Shown: one piece after another, positions 8,314 through 18,386 of the stretch
Position numbering within the stretch: position 1 is the first letter of the stretch
How the letters are laid out: the number at the start of each line of letters is the position of its first letter
Assembly: GCA_022800315.1 (NCBI GenBank)
Contig: JAAWQC010000002.1
Span: forward strand, 1 to 64,000
DNA: 64,000 nucleotides
Direction: 5' to 3'
Source of the DNA: Clostridiales bacterium
GTDB lineage: Bacteria; Bacillota; Clostridia; Oscillospirales; Acutalibacteraceae
Program-made: the position numbers and the translations under genes
Notes under the pieces: model-generated
Seen by the model: the letters and a program-made list of their open reading frames with translations, nothing else
The model's database searches: none
What the model was told of the DNA's origin: nothing

Positions 8314-9509
8314 AGTGGTTCGTTTTTCATCGGTTCCTCAGCCGATTGCTGCTGACGGTCACCTTTCTTTTGCTGCTGGCTGTCCCTGCTCTGGCACAGG
8401 AGGCCCCCCCATCCTCACAGTCGGACGGACAGGCGCTGTTCGAAGAACCGTCGCTGTTCCAAGAACAGCTGGAGGCGAGCGGCGCCCAGAGCCTGCCGGA
8501 TAATCTGCCGAAAGAGACGCAGGAGCTGCTGGACAAGCTGGGGATCACCGAGCTGCAGTCGGATGCCTTCGCCGGCCTGCAGCCCAACGGGGTGCTGGAT
8601 ACCCTGCTGGGCATGGTAAGCGAGCAGGCGGGAGGCCCGCTGCGGGCGGCGGGGATCGTGCTGGGCATCGTCCTGCTCAGCGCCATGATGGACGGGATGC
8701 GCCAGACGCTGCGGGAACCGGCGGTATCGGAGGTATTCGGCGCAGTATGCGCGCTGGCGGCCTGCGCCGCCGTGCTCATTCCCGTATCCGGCGTCATCCG
8801 AACGGTGTGCGCCGCCGCCCAGAGCACCTCCATATTTATGACAAGCTACGTACCGGTGTACGCCGGTGTGCTGATCACTTCGGGGCAGGCGGTCACCGCC
8901 GCCTCCTACAACACGGTGGTGCTGTTCGCGGCCGAGCTGATCACCCTGCTGGCCACCCATGTGGTGGTGCCGCTGATGACCGTGTCCCTGGCTCTGGGGC
9001 TGGTCGGTTCCATCAACTCCGGCCTGCGGCTGGACGCGGTCAGCGGCCTCATCAACAAAACGGCGGTATGGCTGCTGGGGATCACCACCACCCTGTTCGT
9101 CGGCCTGCTGTCCCTGCAGGGGATTGTGGGCGGCGCGGCGGATTCCCTGTCGGGGCGGGCCATCCGGTTCTCCTTGTCCAGTATGGTCCCCGTGGTGGGC
9201 GGCGCCCTCAGCGAAGCGTTCACCGCCGTGAAAGGGTGCCTGACCCTGCTGAAAACGACATTGGGGGGGTTCGGTATACTGGCGACCGCCCTGATCGTCC
9301 TGCCGCCCCTCATCCAGTGCGCGCTGTGGTCTCTATGCCTCAGCGTATGCGGGGCGGCGGCCGACCTGTTTGAGCTGGAGCCCATCAGCGCCCTGCTGCG
9401 GTCGGCCCAGTCGGTGGTCAAGACGCTGATCGGCGTGCTGGCGGCCTGTTCGCTGTTTATGATCATCGCCACCGCCATTGTGACCCTGGCGGGGAATGGG
9501 GCGGTATGA
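8310..9509 (+). CDS. spoIIIAE: Stage III sporulation protein AE
   Basis: 399 aa polytopic membrane protein with N-terminal signal region. Operon position and SpoIIIAE-like sequence. Confidence 0.95.
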   Translation: MKWFVFHRFLSRLLLTVTFLLLLAVPALAQEAPPSSQSDGQALFEEPSLFQEQLEASGAQSLPDNLPKETQELLDKLGITELQSDAFAGLQPNGVLDTLLGMVSEQAGGPLRAAGIVLGIVLLSAMMDGMRQTLREPAVSEVFGAVCALAACAAVLIPVSGVIRTVCAAAQSTSIFMTSYVPVYAGVLITSGQAVTAASYNTVVLFAAELITLLATHVVVPLMTVSLALGLVGSINSGLRLDAVSGLINKTAVWLLGITTTLFVGLLSLQGIVGGAADSLSGRAIRFSLSSMVPVVGGALSEAFTAVKGCLTLLKTTLGGFGILATALIVLPPLIQCALWSLCLSVCGAAADLFELEPISALLRSAQSVVKTLIGVLAACSLFMIIATAIVTLAGNGAV

Positions 9510-9527
9510 CGAAGGGAGGAAAACCGG

Positions 9528-10004
9528 ATGGACGCGGTCAGGGATTGGGCCATCGGGCTGTGTCTGGCGGCGGTAGCCTGCACCATGCTGCAGATGCTGG
9601 GCCCGAAGGGCGGTATGGGCCGCATATTTAAGATTCTCATCGCCGCCTTTTTTATTTGCTGCCTGTGTATGCCGCTGCTGAAGCTGAAATCGCTGGAAAA
9701 TCTGACCCTGCCTCAGCTGGACGGCGCGGTTTCCTCCGATCAGCTTCAGGAGCAGGTCAACAGCCAGCTCAGCCGGCAGATCGACGTCTCTCTCAAAAAG
9801 GTAGCGGACGAGACACTGAAAAATTATGGGATCACTGCGGCAAAAGTTGCGGCTGAGACGGATACTTCGGAGGACGGCGGCATATACATTACCAGAATTA
9901 CCCTTTATCTGGACAAACAAAACATCGCCAAGGCTATCGCTGCCAAACAGGTGATGGAACAGCGGCTGGGAACCGAAGTGTTCGTGGAAGAGCTGAAGAC
10001 GTAG
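9528..10004 (+). CDS. spoIIIAF: Stage III sporulation protein AF
   Basis: 158 aa with two N-terminal TM segments. Operon position. Confidence 0.9.
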   Translation: MDAVRDWAIGLCLAAVACTMLQMLGPKGGMGRIFKILIAAFFICCLCMPLLKLKSLENLTLPQLDGAVSSDQLQEQVNSQLSRQIDVSLKKVADETLKNYGITAAKVAAETDTSEDGGIYITRITLYLDKQNIAKAIAAKQVMEQRLGTEVFVEELKT

Positions 10005-10023
10005 GAAAGGCGGTAGATGGACA

Positions 10024-10611
10024 ATGAAATCCGAAACGGTCAGCGACCGTGGGGGAGAGGGAATGATAGCCCGTGCGGCGGGATTTTTCAAAGGAGGGAT
10101 GGGACAAAAGCTGATATTGGCGGCCGGCCTGATCGGGATGGCCCTGATCCTGCTGTCGCAGTTTTGGCCGGAACAAAAAACGACGGCAGCCAAAAGCGAA
10201 CAGAAAACCATCACCACCGAGGAGTATATCACCCAGACCGAGACAAAGCTCGGCACGTTGGTGGGCGGCATCGCGGGTGCGGGCGAATGCAAAGTGATGG
10301 TCACGCTGGAAAACGGCGTGGAGTATGTGTATGCCAGCGAAAACAAAGTGAATACCAATCGGGAGGAGGATTCGGGAACCAACTCTTCCAAACTGTCCCA
10401 GAAGGACGATTCGGAACAGAACATCATCATCGTGGATACGGAAAACGGCAAGGAGGGCTTGCTGGTGACCGAAATACAGCCGACGGTGCGCGGCGTGGTG
10501 GTGGTCTGCGAAGGCGGCGATAAGGAAGATGTACGCCAGCGGATCACCCAGGCGGTGACCACGGCGCTGAACATATCCTCTATGCGGGTTTGTGTTGTTA
10601 AGGCGACATGA
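10024..10611 (+). CDS. spoIIIAG: Stage III sporulation protein AG
   Basis: TM plus GAGECKVMVTLENGVEYVYASENK...IQPTVRGVVVVCEGGDKEDVRQRITQAVTTALNIS. Confidence 0.95.
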   Translation: MKSETVSDRGGEGMIARAAGFFKGGMGQKLILAAGLIGMALILLSQFWPEQKTTAAKSEQKTITTEEYITQTETKLGTLVGGIAGAGECKVMVTLENGVEYVYASENKVNTNREEDSGTNSSKLSQKDDSEQNIIIVDTENGKEGLLVTEIQPTVRGVVVVCEGGDKEDVRQRITQAVTTALNISSMRVCVVKAT

Positions 10612-10679
10612 CATCAATATCTTAATGCAGCAGGTTATTCAGGTCATTATTGAATCAGAAATGAAGGGAATGGTCATCG

Positions 10680-11282
10680 GTGAGCGGTATTTTCGGTAAA
10701 AAACAGGTGGTATTGGCGGTATTGGTCGCGGCGCTGGGCGTGGCGGTCTATTTGAATTATTATTTCTCTTCCCAGCAGCCGGATGTGGTCGGCGCGGGCA
10801 CCAGCTCGGCCGGCACCACCGACCCCTCCAAGAATCTGGGCGACGCCCAGTACGTCGGGAATTCCTCCACCGTCCCGCCGGAGGAGACGACCCCCACCAA
10901 CGCGGGCGGGACTACCACCACGGCACCCTCTGGCGGCGATTATTTTTCCGAAGCGCGCCAGAACCGGGAAAGCGCCCGCGCCGAAGCGCTGGATATCCTC
11001 AAAGACGTCATGAACGATATCAAGGGCGACGACGCCACCAAGAAGGAAGCGCTGGAAAAAGCGGCTGCCATCGCCGCGTCGGTCGAGCAGGAGAACAGCA
11101 TCGAGAGCCTCATCAAAGCCAAGGGATTCGCGGACTGCGTCGCCTATATATCGGACGGGGAATGCAACCTGGTGGTCAAGGCTGACGAGCTGAAGCCGCA
11201 GGAGGCGGTGCAGATCACCGAAATCGTCACAACCCAGTCGAAGATCGTCGCACAAAACATCCACATCGTCGCGGTGAAATAG
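10680..11282 (+). CDS. spoIIIAH: Stage III sporulation protein AH
   Basis: Signal/TM followed by a YscJ/FliF-like C-terminal region CVAYISDGECNLVVKADELKPQEAVQITEIVTTQSKI. Confidence 0.9.
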   Translation: MSGIFGKKQVVLAVLVAALGVAVYLNYYFSSQQPDVVGAGTSSAGTTDPSKNLGDAQYVGNSSTVPPEETTPTNAGGTTTTAPSGGDYFSEARQNRESARAEALDILKDVMNDIKGDDATKKEALEKAAAIAASVEQENSIESLIKAKGFADCVAYISDGECNLVVKADELKPQEAVQITEIVTTQSKIVAQNIHIVAVK

Positions 11283-11401
11283 GAAAAAACTGTTGCCCTG
11301 CTCCGACTTTGTTGGTATAATATCAAACAGAGCGGCACGATATCGTGCTATTCGTATCGATAGAATGACCGAGAAGTTCAGGAATAAGGGAGGTCCATCC
11401 T

Positions 11402-11764
11402 ATGGAGGATCAGGCATACAGGCGTGCCGACGGCAGCTGCATTATTTCGGAAGACGTCATTGCTACCATCGCCAGCAGCGCGGCGACCGAGGTCCCCGGC
11501 GTAGCGGGCATGGCGCAGAAGCCTGCCGACATCCGCGGCATCATCGGTTCCGCGGCGGCCCGGGCGGTGCGGGTGCTGAACAACGATAATGAAACGGTTC
11601 TCGACGTGTATATCCAGCTGAAACCCGGCGCGCGGATTCCCGATGTGGCGGGCGAGGTACAGCACAGCGTCAAGGTGGCGGTCCAGTCCATGACGGGCAA
11701 ACCGGTCACCAAGGTCAACGTCCATGTGGCAGGCCTGTCGCTGGAAGACGACAAAAGCAAATAA
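11402..11764 (+). CDS. Asp23/Gls24 family envelope stress protein
   Basis: ISEDVIATIASSAATEVPGVAGMA...VLDVYIQLKPGARIPDVAGEVQHSVKVAVQSMTGKPVTKVNVHVAG. Confidence 0.95.
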   Translation: MEDQAYRRADGSCIISEDVIATIASSAATEVPGVAGMAQKPADIRGIIGSAAARAVRVLNNDNETVLDVYIQLKPGARIPDVAGEVQHSVKVAVQSMTGKPVTKVNVHVAGLSLEDDKSK

Positions 11765-11785
11765 ACCGTTTGGCAAGGACGAGGG

Positions 11786-11818
11786 ACCCTCTGCGGGTAT
11801 GGCGGAGGGTTTCCTTAT
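11786..11818 (+). terminator. Rho-independent terminator after asp23
   Basis: accctctgc gggtatg gcggagggt ttccttatta. Confidence 0.55.
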
Positions 11819-11953
11819 TATAGGGCCGGCGAAAACCGCCGAATAGGCGCGGAAAACGGGTAATATCCATGAAACCCGGCGGGAAGGATACGCGAAGGGA
11901 TCTTTGAACCTTTAAAAAGACGGAATGTTATTGATGAAAGGCATGATGCGGAT

Positions 11954-12469
11954 ATGACACGGCATGAATCGCGTGAACTGGCGTTTGCTCTCCTGTTTGA
12001 AAAAGCGTTCAGCGACGCCCCCGTTCGGGATCTTCTTCTGAACGCTGGCGAGGCGCGGGAGGTGGAGAGCGACGCTTTTGCTTTATCCCTGGCGGAGGGG
12101 GCGGAATCGCATCTGGATCAGCTGGATGCCCTGATCGCCGCCTTCTCCCACAAGTGGAGCAAGGATCGTATCAACCGGGTGGCCTTGTCCATCATGCGTC
12201 TGGCTGTCTACGAGATGGAGTTCTGCGACGACATTCCCGACAGCATCGCCATCAACGAGGCGGTGGAATTGGCCAAAACCTATGGCGGCGACGACGATCC
12301 TTCCTTCGTCAACGGAGTGCTGGGCGGCGTTTCCCGGCGGGATAAGGATGCGGCGGCCTCTTCGACGGAACCAGGGGAATCCGGACCGTCGGCTGTAGAA
12401 TCCGCAGCGGTGGAACCGACGGATTCCACAGAAGAACCCGGCTGTGCTCCGGCGGAAGGGGATCGCTGA
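11954..12469 (+). CDS. nusB: Transcription antitermination factor NusB with a Ser/Glu-rich C-terminal extension
   Basis: MTRHESRELAFALLFEKAF...LSIMRLAVYEMEFCDDIPDSIAINEAVELAKTYGGDDDPSFVNGVLGG, followed by a ~45 aa low-complexity tail. Confidence 0.95.
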   Translation: MTRHESRELAFALLFEKAFSDAPVRDLLLNAGEAREVESDAFALSLAEGAESHLDQLDALIAAFSHKWSKDRINRVALSIMRLAVYEMEFCDDIPDSIAINEAVELAKTYGGDDDPSFVNGVLGGVSRRDKDAAASSTEPGESGPSAVESAAVEPTDSTEEPGCAPAEGDR

Positions 12470-12471
12470 GG

Positions 12472-13425
12472 GTGGGGCTCTATCTGGGGATTGACACCAG
12501 CAACTACACCACCTCCGCCGCCCTGTATGACCGGTCGAACGACATCCTGCGCGGTGAAAAACAGCTTCTTCCCGTGCGGGAGGGCGAATTGGGCCTGCGG
12601 CAGAGCGACGCGGTGTTTCATCATGTCCGTCAGCTCCCCGAAATCGTAGAAAAACTGATGAAAGACGGGACGGCCGATATCGACGGTGTGGCGGCTTCCG
12701 ACCGGCCCCGGCAGGCGGAAGGGTCCTATATGCCCTGCTTTCTGGCGGGCAGCGGGCTGGCGCGGGAATTTTCGGCCCTGCTCTCACTGCCGCTCCACCT
12801 GTTCACCCATCAGCAGGGGCATGTGGCCGCCGCCGCATATGGCGCGGGCCGGTTTGACCTGTTAAGAGAACCTTTCCTCGCCTTTCACGTGTCCGGCGGC
12901 ACCACCGACGCGCTGCTGGTTCAGCCGGACGACGAAGTGGTGATCCGCTGCGAAACGGTGGCCTGCTCGCTGGACCTGAAGGCTGGTCAGCTGATCGACC
13001 GGGTGGGCGGGATGCTGGGGCTGCCCTTTCCCGCCGGCCCGCGGCTGGACCTCCTCGCACAGAAGGCCCGCGGCTCCTACCGCCCCCGCCCGGCGCTGAA
13101 AGACGGCTGCTGCAGCTTATCGGGGGTGGAGAACCAGTGCCGCGGGCTGAAAGACCGGGGCGGGGCCGATGAGGAAATTGCCCTCTTCTGCCTGGAAAGC
13201 GTCTGGGCGGCGCTGGATGGGATGACGCGGGCGCTGCGGGAGCGGTTTGGCCCGCTGCCGCTTTTATACGCGGGCGGGGTGATGTCCAATACCCTGCTCA
13301 AACACAAGCTGTCGCAGGAGCACGGCGGGCTGTTCGCTCCGCCCGACCTGTCGGCGGATAACGCCTGCGGCATTGCGCTGCTGTGTGCTGTCAGGGAGGA
13401 GGGATGGCTACGGGCCAGCGTGTAA
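12472..13425 (+). CDS. TsaD-like peptidase M22 / O-sialoglycoprotein endopeptidase-family protein
   Basis: GTG start; MGLYLGIDTSNYTTSAALYD, HQQGHVAA (HxxxH), FHVSGGTTDALLV, KAGQLIDRVGGMLGLPFPAGPRLDLLA, LYAGGVMSN. Confidence 0.8.
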   Translation: MGLYLGIDTSNYTTSAALYDRSNDILRGEKQLLPVREGELGLRQSDAVFHHVRQLPEIVEKLMKDGTADIDGVAASDRPRQAEGSYMPCFLAGSGLAREFSALLSLPLHLFTHQQGHVAAAAYGAGRFDLLREPFLAFHVSGGTTDALLVQPDDEVVIRCETVACSLDLKAGQLIDRVGGMLGLPFPAGPRLDLLAQKARGSYRPRPALKDGCCSLSGVENQCRGLKDRGGADEEIALFCLESVWAALDGMTRALRERFGPLPLLYAGGVMSNTLLKHKLSQEHGGLFAPPDLSADNACGIALLCAVREEGWLRASV

Positions 13426-14660
13426 TCAGCGTCAGTCAGCTGAACCGGTATGTCAAATCCCTGCTGGAAGGGGACCCGAATCTCGCCGCTGTGTATATCA
13501 GCGGGGAAATCTCCAATTTCACCAACCATTACAAATCGGGGCATTTTTATCTGTCGCTCAAGGACGAGGGGGCGGTGGTGAAGGCGGTTATGTTCCGCGC
13601 CTATGCTTCCCGCGTGCCCTTTCGCCCTGAAAACGGCATGAAGGTGATCGTCCGCGCGCGGGTGTCCCTGTACGAGAAGGACGGGTCTTTTCAGATTTAT
13701 ATTGAGGAGATGCAGCCCGATGGGGTGGGGGCGCTCCAAATCGCCTATGAACAGCTCAAAGCGAAGCTGGCGGAGGAGGGGCTGTTCGACGAACGGCGCA
13801 AGCGCCCCCTGCCCCGCTATCCCACCCGGGTGGGGGTGATCACCTCGCCTACCGGTGCGGCCGTACGCGACATTATCAACGTGACGGGCCGGCGGTTCCC
13901 GCTGGCAAAGATCATTCTGGCGCCGGTGCTGGTACAGGGGGAGAGCGCGCCGCCCCAATTGATCGGGGCCTTACAGTATTTCAATGAAAAGCAGGCCGCC
14001 GACGTGATCATTATCGGACGGGGCGGCGGTTCCATTGAGGAGCTGTGGGCTTTTAACAACGAAGGTGTGGCACGGGCGGTGGCTGCTTCGGGAATTCCCG
14101 TGATCTCCGCCGTGGGACACGAGACCGACTTTACCATTTGCGACTTTGCCGCCGACCTGCGCGCGCCGACCCCTTCCGCCGCCGCCGAGCTGGCGGTGCC
14201 CGATGCGTCGGAATTGCAGCTGCGGCTCGCGCAGCTGCAGGCCGCGTCCCTCCGCTCGGTGCGGCATACCCAGGAGACGGCGGCCCGGCGTCTGCAGGGC
14301 CTGCGGGAAAAACGCTGTCTGGCCACCCCGCTGTTTTACGTGGAGGAGCAGGGGATGCGCCTCGACTACCTCACCCGCGCGTTTGCCGGCGCGGCGCAGG
14401 TACAGCTTACCCGGGCCGGTACGCGGCTGGCGCAGATGGGGGGCAAGCTGGACGCCCTCAGCCCGCTGAAGGTGTTGTCCCGCGGTTATGCTATTGGTTA
14501 TCGCAAGGGCGAAGTGCTCAAAAAAGCGGCGGATGTTCAAACCGGCGACGCCGTCACCCTTCGCTACGCCGACGGACGGGTGGAATGCCGGGTGGAGACG
14601 GTGGAACTGGCTGCAAAGGCGAAACAAACGCCGCGGGAAAATACCGCGGCGCAGGAATAG
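13404..14660 (+). CDS. xseA: Exodeoxyribonuclease VII large subunit
   Basis: VISVSQLNRYVKSLLEGDPNLAAVYISGEISNFTNHYKSGHFYLSLKD, GVITSPTGAAVRDI, GRGGGSIEELWAFNNE, SAVGHETDFTICDF. Confidence 0.97.
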   Translation: MATGQRVISVSQLNRYVKSLLEGDPNLAAVYISGEISNFTNHYKSGHFYLSLKDEGAVVKAVMFRAYASRVPFRPENGMKVIVRARVSLYEKDGSFQIYIEEMQPDGVGALQIAYEQLKAKLAEEGLFDERRKRPLPRYPTRVGVITSPTGAAVRDIINVTGRRFPLAKIILAPVLVQGESAPPQLIGALQYFNEKQAADVIIIGRGGGSIEELWAFNNEGVARAVAASGIPVISAVGHETDFTICDFAADLRAPTPSAAAELAVPDASELQLRLAQLQAASLRSVRHTQETAARRLQGLREKRCLATPLFYVEEQGMRLDYLTRAFAGAAQVQLTRAGTRLAQMGGKLDALSPLKVLSRGYAIGYRKGEVLKKAADVQTGDAVTLRYADGRVECRVETVELAAKAKQTPRENTAAQE

Positions 14661-14702
14661 AATCAGCCGAACGGGCAACCGTACGGATATAGGGAAAGGG
14701 AA

Positions 14703-15002
14703 GTGATCCCCCTGGCAACAGAATGGACGTTTGAAAAAGCCATGACCCGGCTGGAGCAGATCGTCGGCGCGCTGGAAAGCGGCCGCTGTACGCTGGACGA
14801 ATCCCTCAAGCTGTTTGAAGAGGGAACCAAGCTGACCGCCTATTGCAACAGGATGCTCAAGACGGCGGAACAGAAAATCGTCAAGCTGACCTCCACCGCC
14901 GATCAGGCGGCGGGGGCAGCGGAGGAGATACCGACGGAAAAAACGGCGGAGACAGCGACGCCGCCTTCAGGAGAGAAAACCGATGAAACAGAGTCTGTAT
15001 AA
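14703..15002 (+). CDS. xseB: Exodeoxyribonuclease VII small subunit
   Basis: GTG start; WTFEKAMTRLEQIVGALESGRCTLDESLKLFEEGTKLTAYCNRMLKTAEQKI. Confidence 0.95.
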   Translation: MIPLATEWTFEKAMTRLEQIVGALESGRCTLDESLKLFEEGTKLTAYCNRMLKTAEQKIVKLTSTADQAAGAAEEIPTEKTAETATPPSGEKTDETESV

Positions 15003-15861
15003 TCCCCGGCTCCAACAGCATCTGCGGCTCATCGAGCAGGCGCTTCCAGATTATCTGCCCACGGGGGCGGACGATTTGTCCACCGCCATGCGCTATGCCT
15101 GCGAGGCGGGCGGCAAACGGATTCGCCCGGTGCTGACACTGGAATTCTGCCGTCTGTGCGGCACCGAGGTGGAAAGGGCGCTGCCTTTCGCCTGCGCGGT
15201 GGAGATGATCCATTCCTATTCGTTGGTTCACGACGACCTGCCCTGCATGGACGACAGCCCGCTGCGCCGGGGCAAGCCCTCGGTCCACGCCGCGTTCGGC
15301 GAAGCTGCCGCCCTGCTGGCGGGGGATGCGCTGCTGACCCAGGCCTTTCAGGTGATGGCCGATGCTCAGGTACCCGCCGAATTTATCGCGGCCGCCGTAT
15401 CGGTTCTGGCCGGCGCGGCGGGAGGGGCCGGTATGGTCGGCGGACAGATGCTGGATCTGGACAGCGAGGGGAAAGCGATTAGCCTTGACACGCTGGAAAG
15501 ACTGCAGCAGGGTAAAACGGCCGCTCTCCTGATCGCCGCGTGTGAGCTGGGATGCCTGGCGGCGGGCGCCGGCACAGCGCAGAGGGATGCGGCGCGCCGG
15601 TTCGGTGAGGGCATCGGCTTGAGTTTTCAGATCGTGGATGATATACTGGATATCACTTCTACCAATGAAGCGCTGGGAAAACCCACCGGCAGCGACCAGC
15701 GCAACGAGAAAGTGACTTATGTTTCCCTGCTGGGGATCGAGGAGGCGCGTCTCTGGGCCGCCCGGCGTACGGCGGAGGCGGAGCAGGCCCTCGAACCCTT
15801 TGGCGCGGAGGCCGGTACGCTGAGGCGGCTGTCACAGGCCCTGCTGCTGCGAGAAAGCTAA
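14983..15861 (+). CDS. ispA: Polyprenyl (farnesyl/geranyl-type) diphosphate synthase
   Basis: EAGGKRIRPVLTLE, SLVHDDLPCMDDSPLRRGKPS (first Asp-rich motif), LSFQIVDDILD (second motif). Confidence 0.95.
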   Translation: MKQSLYNPRLQQHLRLIEQALPDYLPTGADDLSTAMRYACEAGGKRIRPVLTLEFCRLCGTEVERALPFACAVEMIHSYSLVHDDLPCMDDSPLRRGKPSVHAAFGEAAALLAGDALLTQAFQVMADAQVPAEFIAAAVSVLAGAAGGAGMVGGQMLDLDSEGKAISLDTLERLQQGKTAALLIAACELGCLAAGAGTAQRDAARRFGEGIGLSFQIVDDILDITSTNEALGKPTGSDQRNEKVTYVSLLGIEEARLWAARRTAEAEQALEPFGAEAGTLRRLSQALLLRES

Positions 15862-15901
15862 ATGGTGTCCGTCATCCGAACACGGAAGGGCATGGAATCG
15901 A

Positions 15902-16381
15902 ATGAACAACTTCTTTCAGGAATTTTTTCAAAATAAGGCGCTGTTTGCCGCGATACTGGGCTGGTTTTTCGCCCAGGTGATCAAGGTTCTGCTCAACCTC
16001 GTCGTGACGCGCCGGCTGAACCTGGAACGCCTGTGGGGCGCGGGGGGGATGCCCAGCGCACATTCCGCGATGGTCAGCGCTCTGACCATCGCGTTGGCAC
16101 GGTTTTACGGCGTCAATACCCCTATGTTTGCGTTGGCGGTGATATTCGCCTTCGTCACCCTCTATGACGCGATGGGCGTCCGACGTGAGGCGGGAGAGCA
16201 CGCCCGCCTGCTCAACAAATATCTCAATCAGATAGAAGCGCAGAACGCCGACACCAACGGCGACGGCAAACCCGACCGCGAGGTGGATGAGATTGATCTC
16301 AAGGAATTCATCGGGCATACGCCGCTGGAGGTGCTGGGAGGCGTCCTGCTGGGTATCATGATCGGCATCCTCATCCCCTGA
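15902..16381 (+). CDS. Divergent PAP2-family membrane protein
   Basis: FFAQVIKVLLNLVVTRRLNLERLWGAGGMPSAHSAMVSALTIALAR, VTLYDAMGVRREAGEHARLLN. Confidence 0.9.
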   Translation: MNNFFQEFFQNKALFAAILGWFFAQVIKVLLNLVVTRRLNLERLWGAGGMPSAHSAMVSALTIALARFYGVNTPMFALAVIFAFVTLYDAMGVRREAGEHARLLNKYLNQIEAQNADTNGDGKPDREVDEIDLKEFIGHTPLEVLGGVLLGIMIGILIP

Positions 16382-16472
16382 AGGAAGGATGCCCCGACTT
16401 CTATCGTCCGCCGGGACGGCCGCTGCAAAGCGGCTGCGGCGCGGGCGGTAACGGGAGGTCTGAGAAAGCGTT

Positions 16473-18386
16473 ATGCCAGAACATTCGATGCTTGACCGCA
16501 TCCATTCCCCGGCGGACCTCAAACAACTGTCGCCGGCGGAGATAAAAGCCCTGTGCGCCGAGGTGCGCGAGACCCTTATTGATACGGTATCCCATAATGG
16601 GGGGCACCTGTCCTCCAACCTGGGCGTGGTGGAACTCACCGTCGCCCTGCATCTGGTTTTCGACACCCCACACGATCAGATCGTGTGGGATGTGGGGCAC
16701 CAGTGTTATGTGCACAAACTGCTGACCGGCCGCGCCGGCCAGTTCCATACCCTGCGCACCGAGGGCGGCATGTCGGGGTTCCCCCGTCCGTCTGAAAGCG
16801 AATACGACACCTTTGTGGTGGGCCACAGCAGCACGGCGGTTTCCGCGGCCAACGGGATGGCGAAGGCCAAAAAGCTCACCGGCGACGACGGGTATGTCAT
16901 CGCTGTGATGGGAGACGGCGCCATGACCGGCGGCATGGCATACGAGGGGCTGTCCAATGCGGGGCGAAGCAAAGACCGTCTGATCGTCATCCTCAACGAC
17001 AACCGCATGTCCATCTCCAAAAACGTGGGTTTTGTGGCGAGGCATCTGGCGGTGCTGCGCTCCCGCCCGCGTTATGTTCGGTTTAAAAACGGTTTCGGTT
17101 CGCTGATCTCACACATTCCCCTCATCGGGAAGCGACTGTACGCTTTCCTGTTGTATGTAAAAACAAAAATCAAAAACGCCCTGTACAAGAACAGCCCGAT
17201 TTTCGAGGATATGGGTTTTTACTATCTGGGGCCGGTCAATGGCCACAATCTGACCGACCTGACCCGCGCTCTCAAGGCGGCGAAAAATATCGAACGGCCG
17301 GTGCTGCTCCACGTGGAAACGGTGAAAGGCAAGGGCTATGGCTTTGCCGAGCAGAATCCCGATACCTATCACGGCGTGTCGGGTTTTGACAAACTGACCG
17401 GTAAGACGCCGGCTTCGGGCAAATCCTTCTCCTCCGTTTTCGGCGATACCCTCTGCCGTCTGGCGAAGGAAGACGAACGCATCTGCGCCATTACGGCGGC
17501 CATGCAGAGCGGCACCGGCCTGAGCCGGTTCGCCCAATTGTATCCCCATCGCTTTTTTGATGTGGGTATCGCGGAGCAGCACGCAGTTACCTTTGCTTCG
17601 GGCTTGTCGCGCAACGGAATCGTCCCGGTTTTCGCCGTTTATTCCACCTTTTTGCAGCGCAGTTACGACCAGATACTCAACGATACGGCGATTCTTGGCC
17701 AGCATATTGTGCTGGCTATCGACCGGGCGGGGATCGTCCCGGACGACGGAGAGACCCATCAGGGAATATTCGACGTTCCCTTTCTGAACACCATACCAGG
17801 AATGACCATCTATTCCCCCGCCTGCTATGAGGAACTGAAAATCCATCTGAAACAGGCACTATACGATGTGAAAGGCATCGCGGCGGTCCGCTATCCCAAG
17901 GGCGGGGAACCGACGGTGCCCGCCGGATATGCTGCCGAATACAAACCCTATACCCTTTTCCGCTCCCAATGGTCGGATACGCTGGTGATTACCTATGGCC
18001 GGGTCTTTTTCAGCGTGCTGGAAGCGGTGAAGACACTGGCGGGGGAGAGGCGCGGCGTATCCGTCCTTAAATTGAACCGCATCCTGCCGATGGACGCGGA
18101 GTGTCTGTCGCTGGCGTCGGAATTTGGCCGGATTCTATTTATCGAGGAAGGCAGTCAGGCGGGCGGAACGGCGGAAGCCTTTGGTTCCCATCTGGCGGAG
18201 GATGGTTATACGGGGCTGTACCGCATCCACGCCATTGATGAATTTGTACCGGTGTGCAAGACCGAAGCCGGCCTTCGCCGCGAAGGGCTGGACGCCGGCA
18301 GTATTGCCGGGGAAATCCGGTCGCTGATGGACAGTGCTGTCAAACAGGAGGAATCCCAGCCATGGAAGAAGAGGGACGTCATATAA
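16473..18386 (+). CDS. dxs: 1-deoxy-D-xylulose-5-phosphate synthase
   Basis: VSHNGGHLSSNLGVVELTVALH, WDVGHQCYVHKLLTGR, GDGAMTGGMAYEGLSNAG, DVGIAEQHAVTFASGL. Confidence 0.97.
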   Translation: MPEHSMLDRIHSPADLKQLSPAEIKALCAEVRETLIDTVSHNGGHLSSNLGVVELTVALHLVFDTPHDQIVWDVGHQCYVHKLLTGRAGQFHTLRTEGGMSGFPRPSESEYDTFVVGHSSTAVSAANGMAKAKKLTGDDGYVIAVMGDGAMTGGMAYEGLSNAGRSKDRLIVILNDNRMSISKNVGFVARHLAVLRSRPRYVRFKNGFGSLISHIPLIGKRLYAFLLYVKTKIKNALYKNSPIFEDMGFYYLGPVNGHNLTDLTRALKAAKNIERPVLLHVETVKGKGYGFAEQNPDTYHGVSGFDKLTGKTPASGKSFSSVFGDTLCRLAKEDERICAITAAMQSGTGLSRFAQLYPHRFFDVGIAEQHAVTFASGLSRNGIVPVFAVYSTFLQRSYDQILNDTAILGQHIVLAIDRAGIVPDDGETHQGIFDVPFLNTIPGMTIYSPACYEELKIHLKQALYDVKGIAAVRYPKGGEPTVPAGYAAEYKPYTLFRSQWSDTLVITYGRVFFSVLEAVKTLAGERRGVSVLKLNRILPMDAECLSLASEFGRILFIEEGSQAGGTAEAFGSHLAEDGYTGLYRIHAIDEFVPVCKTEAGLRREGLDAGSIAGEIRSLMDSAVKQEESQPWKKRDVI

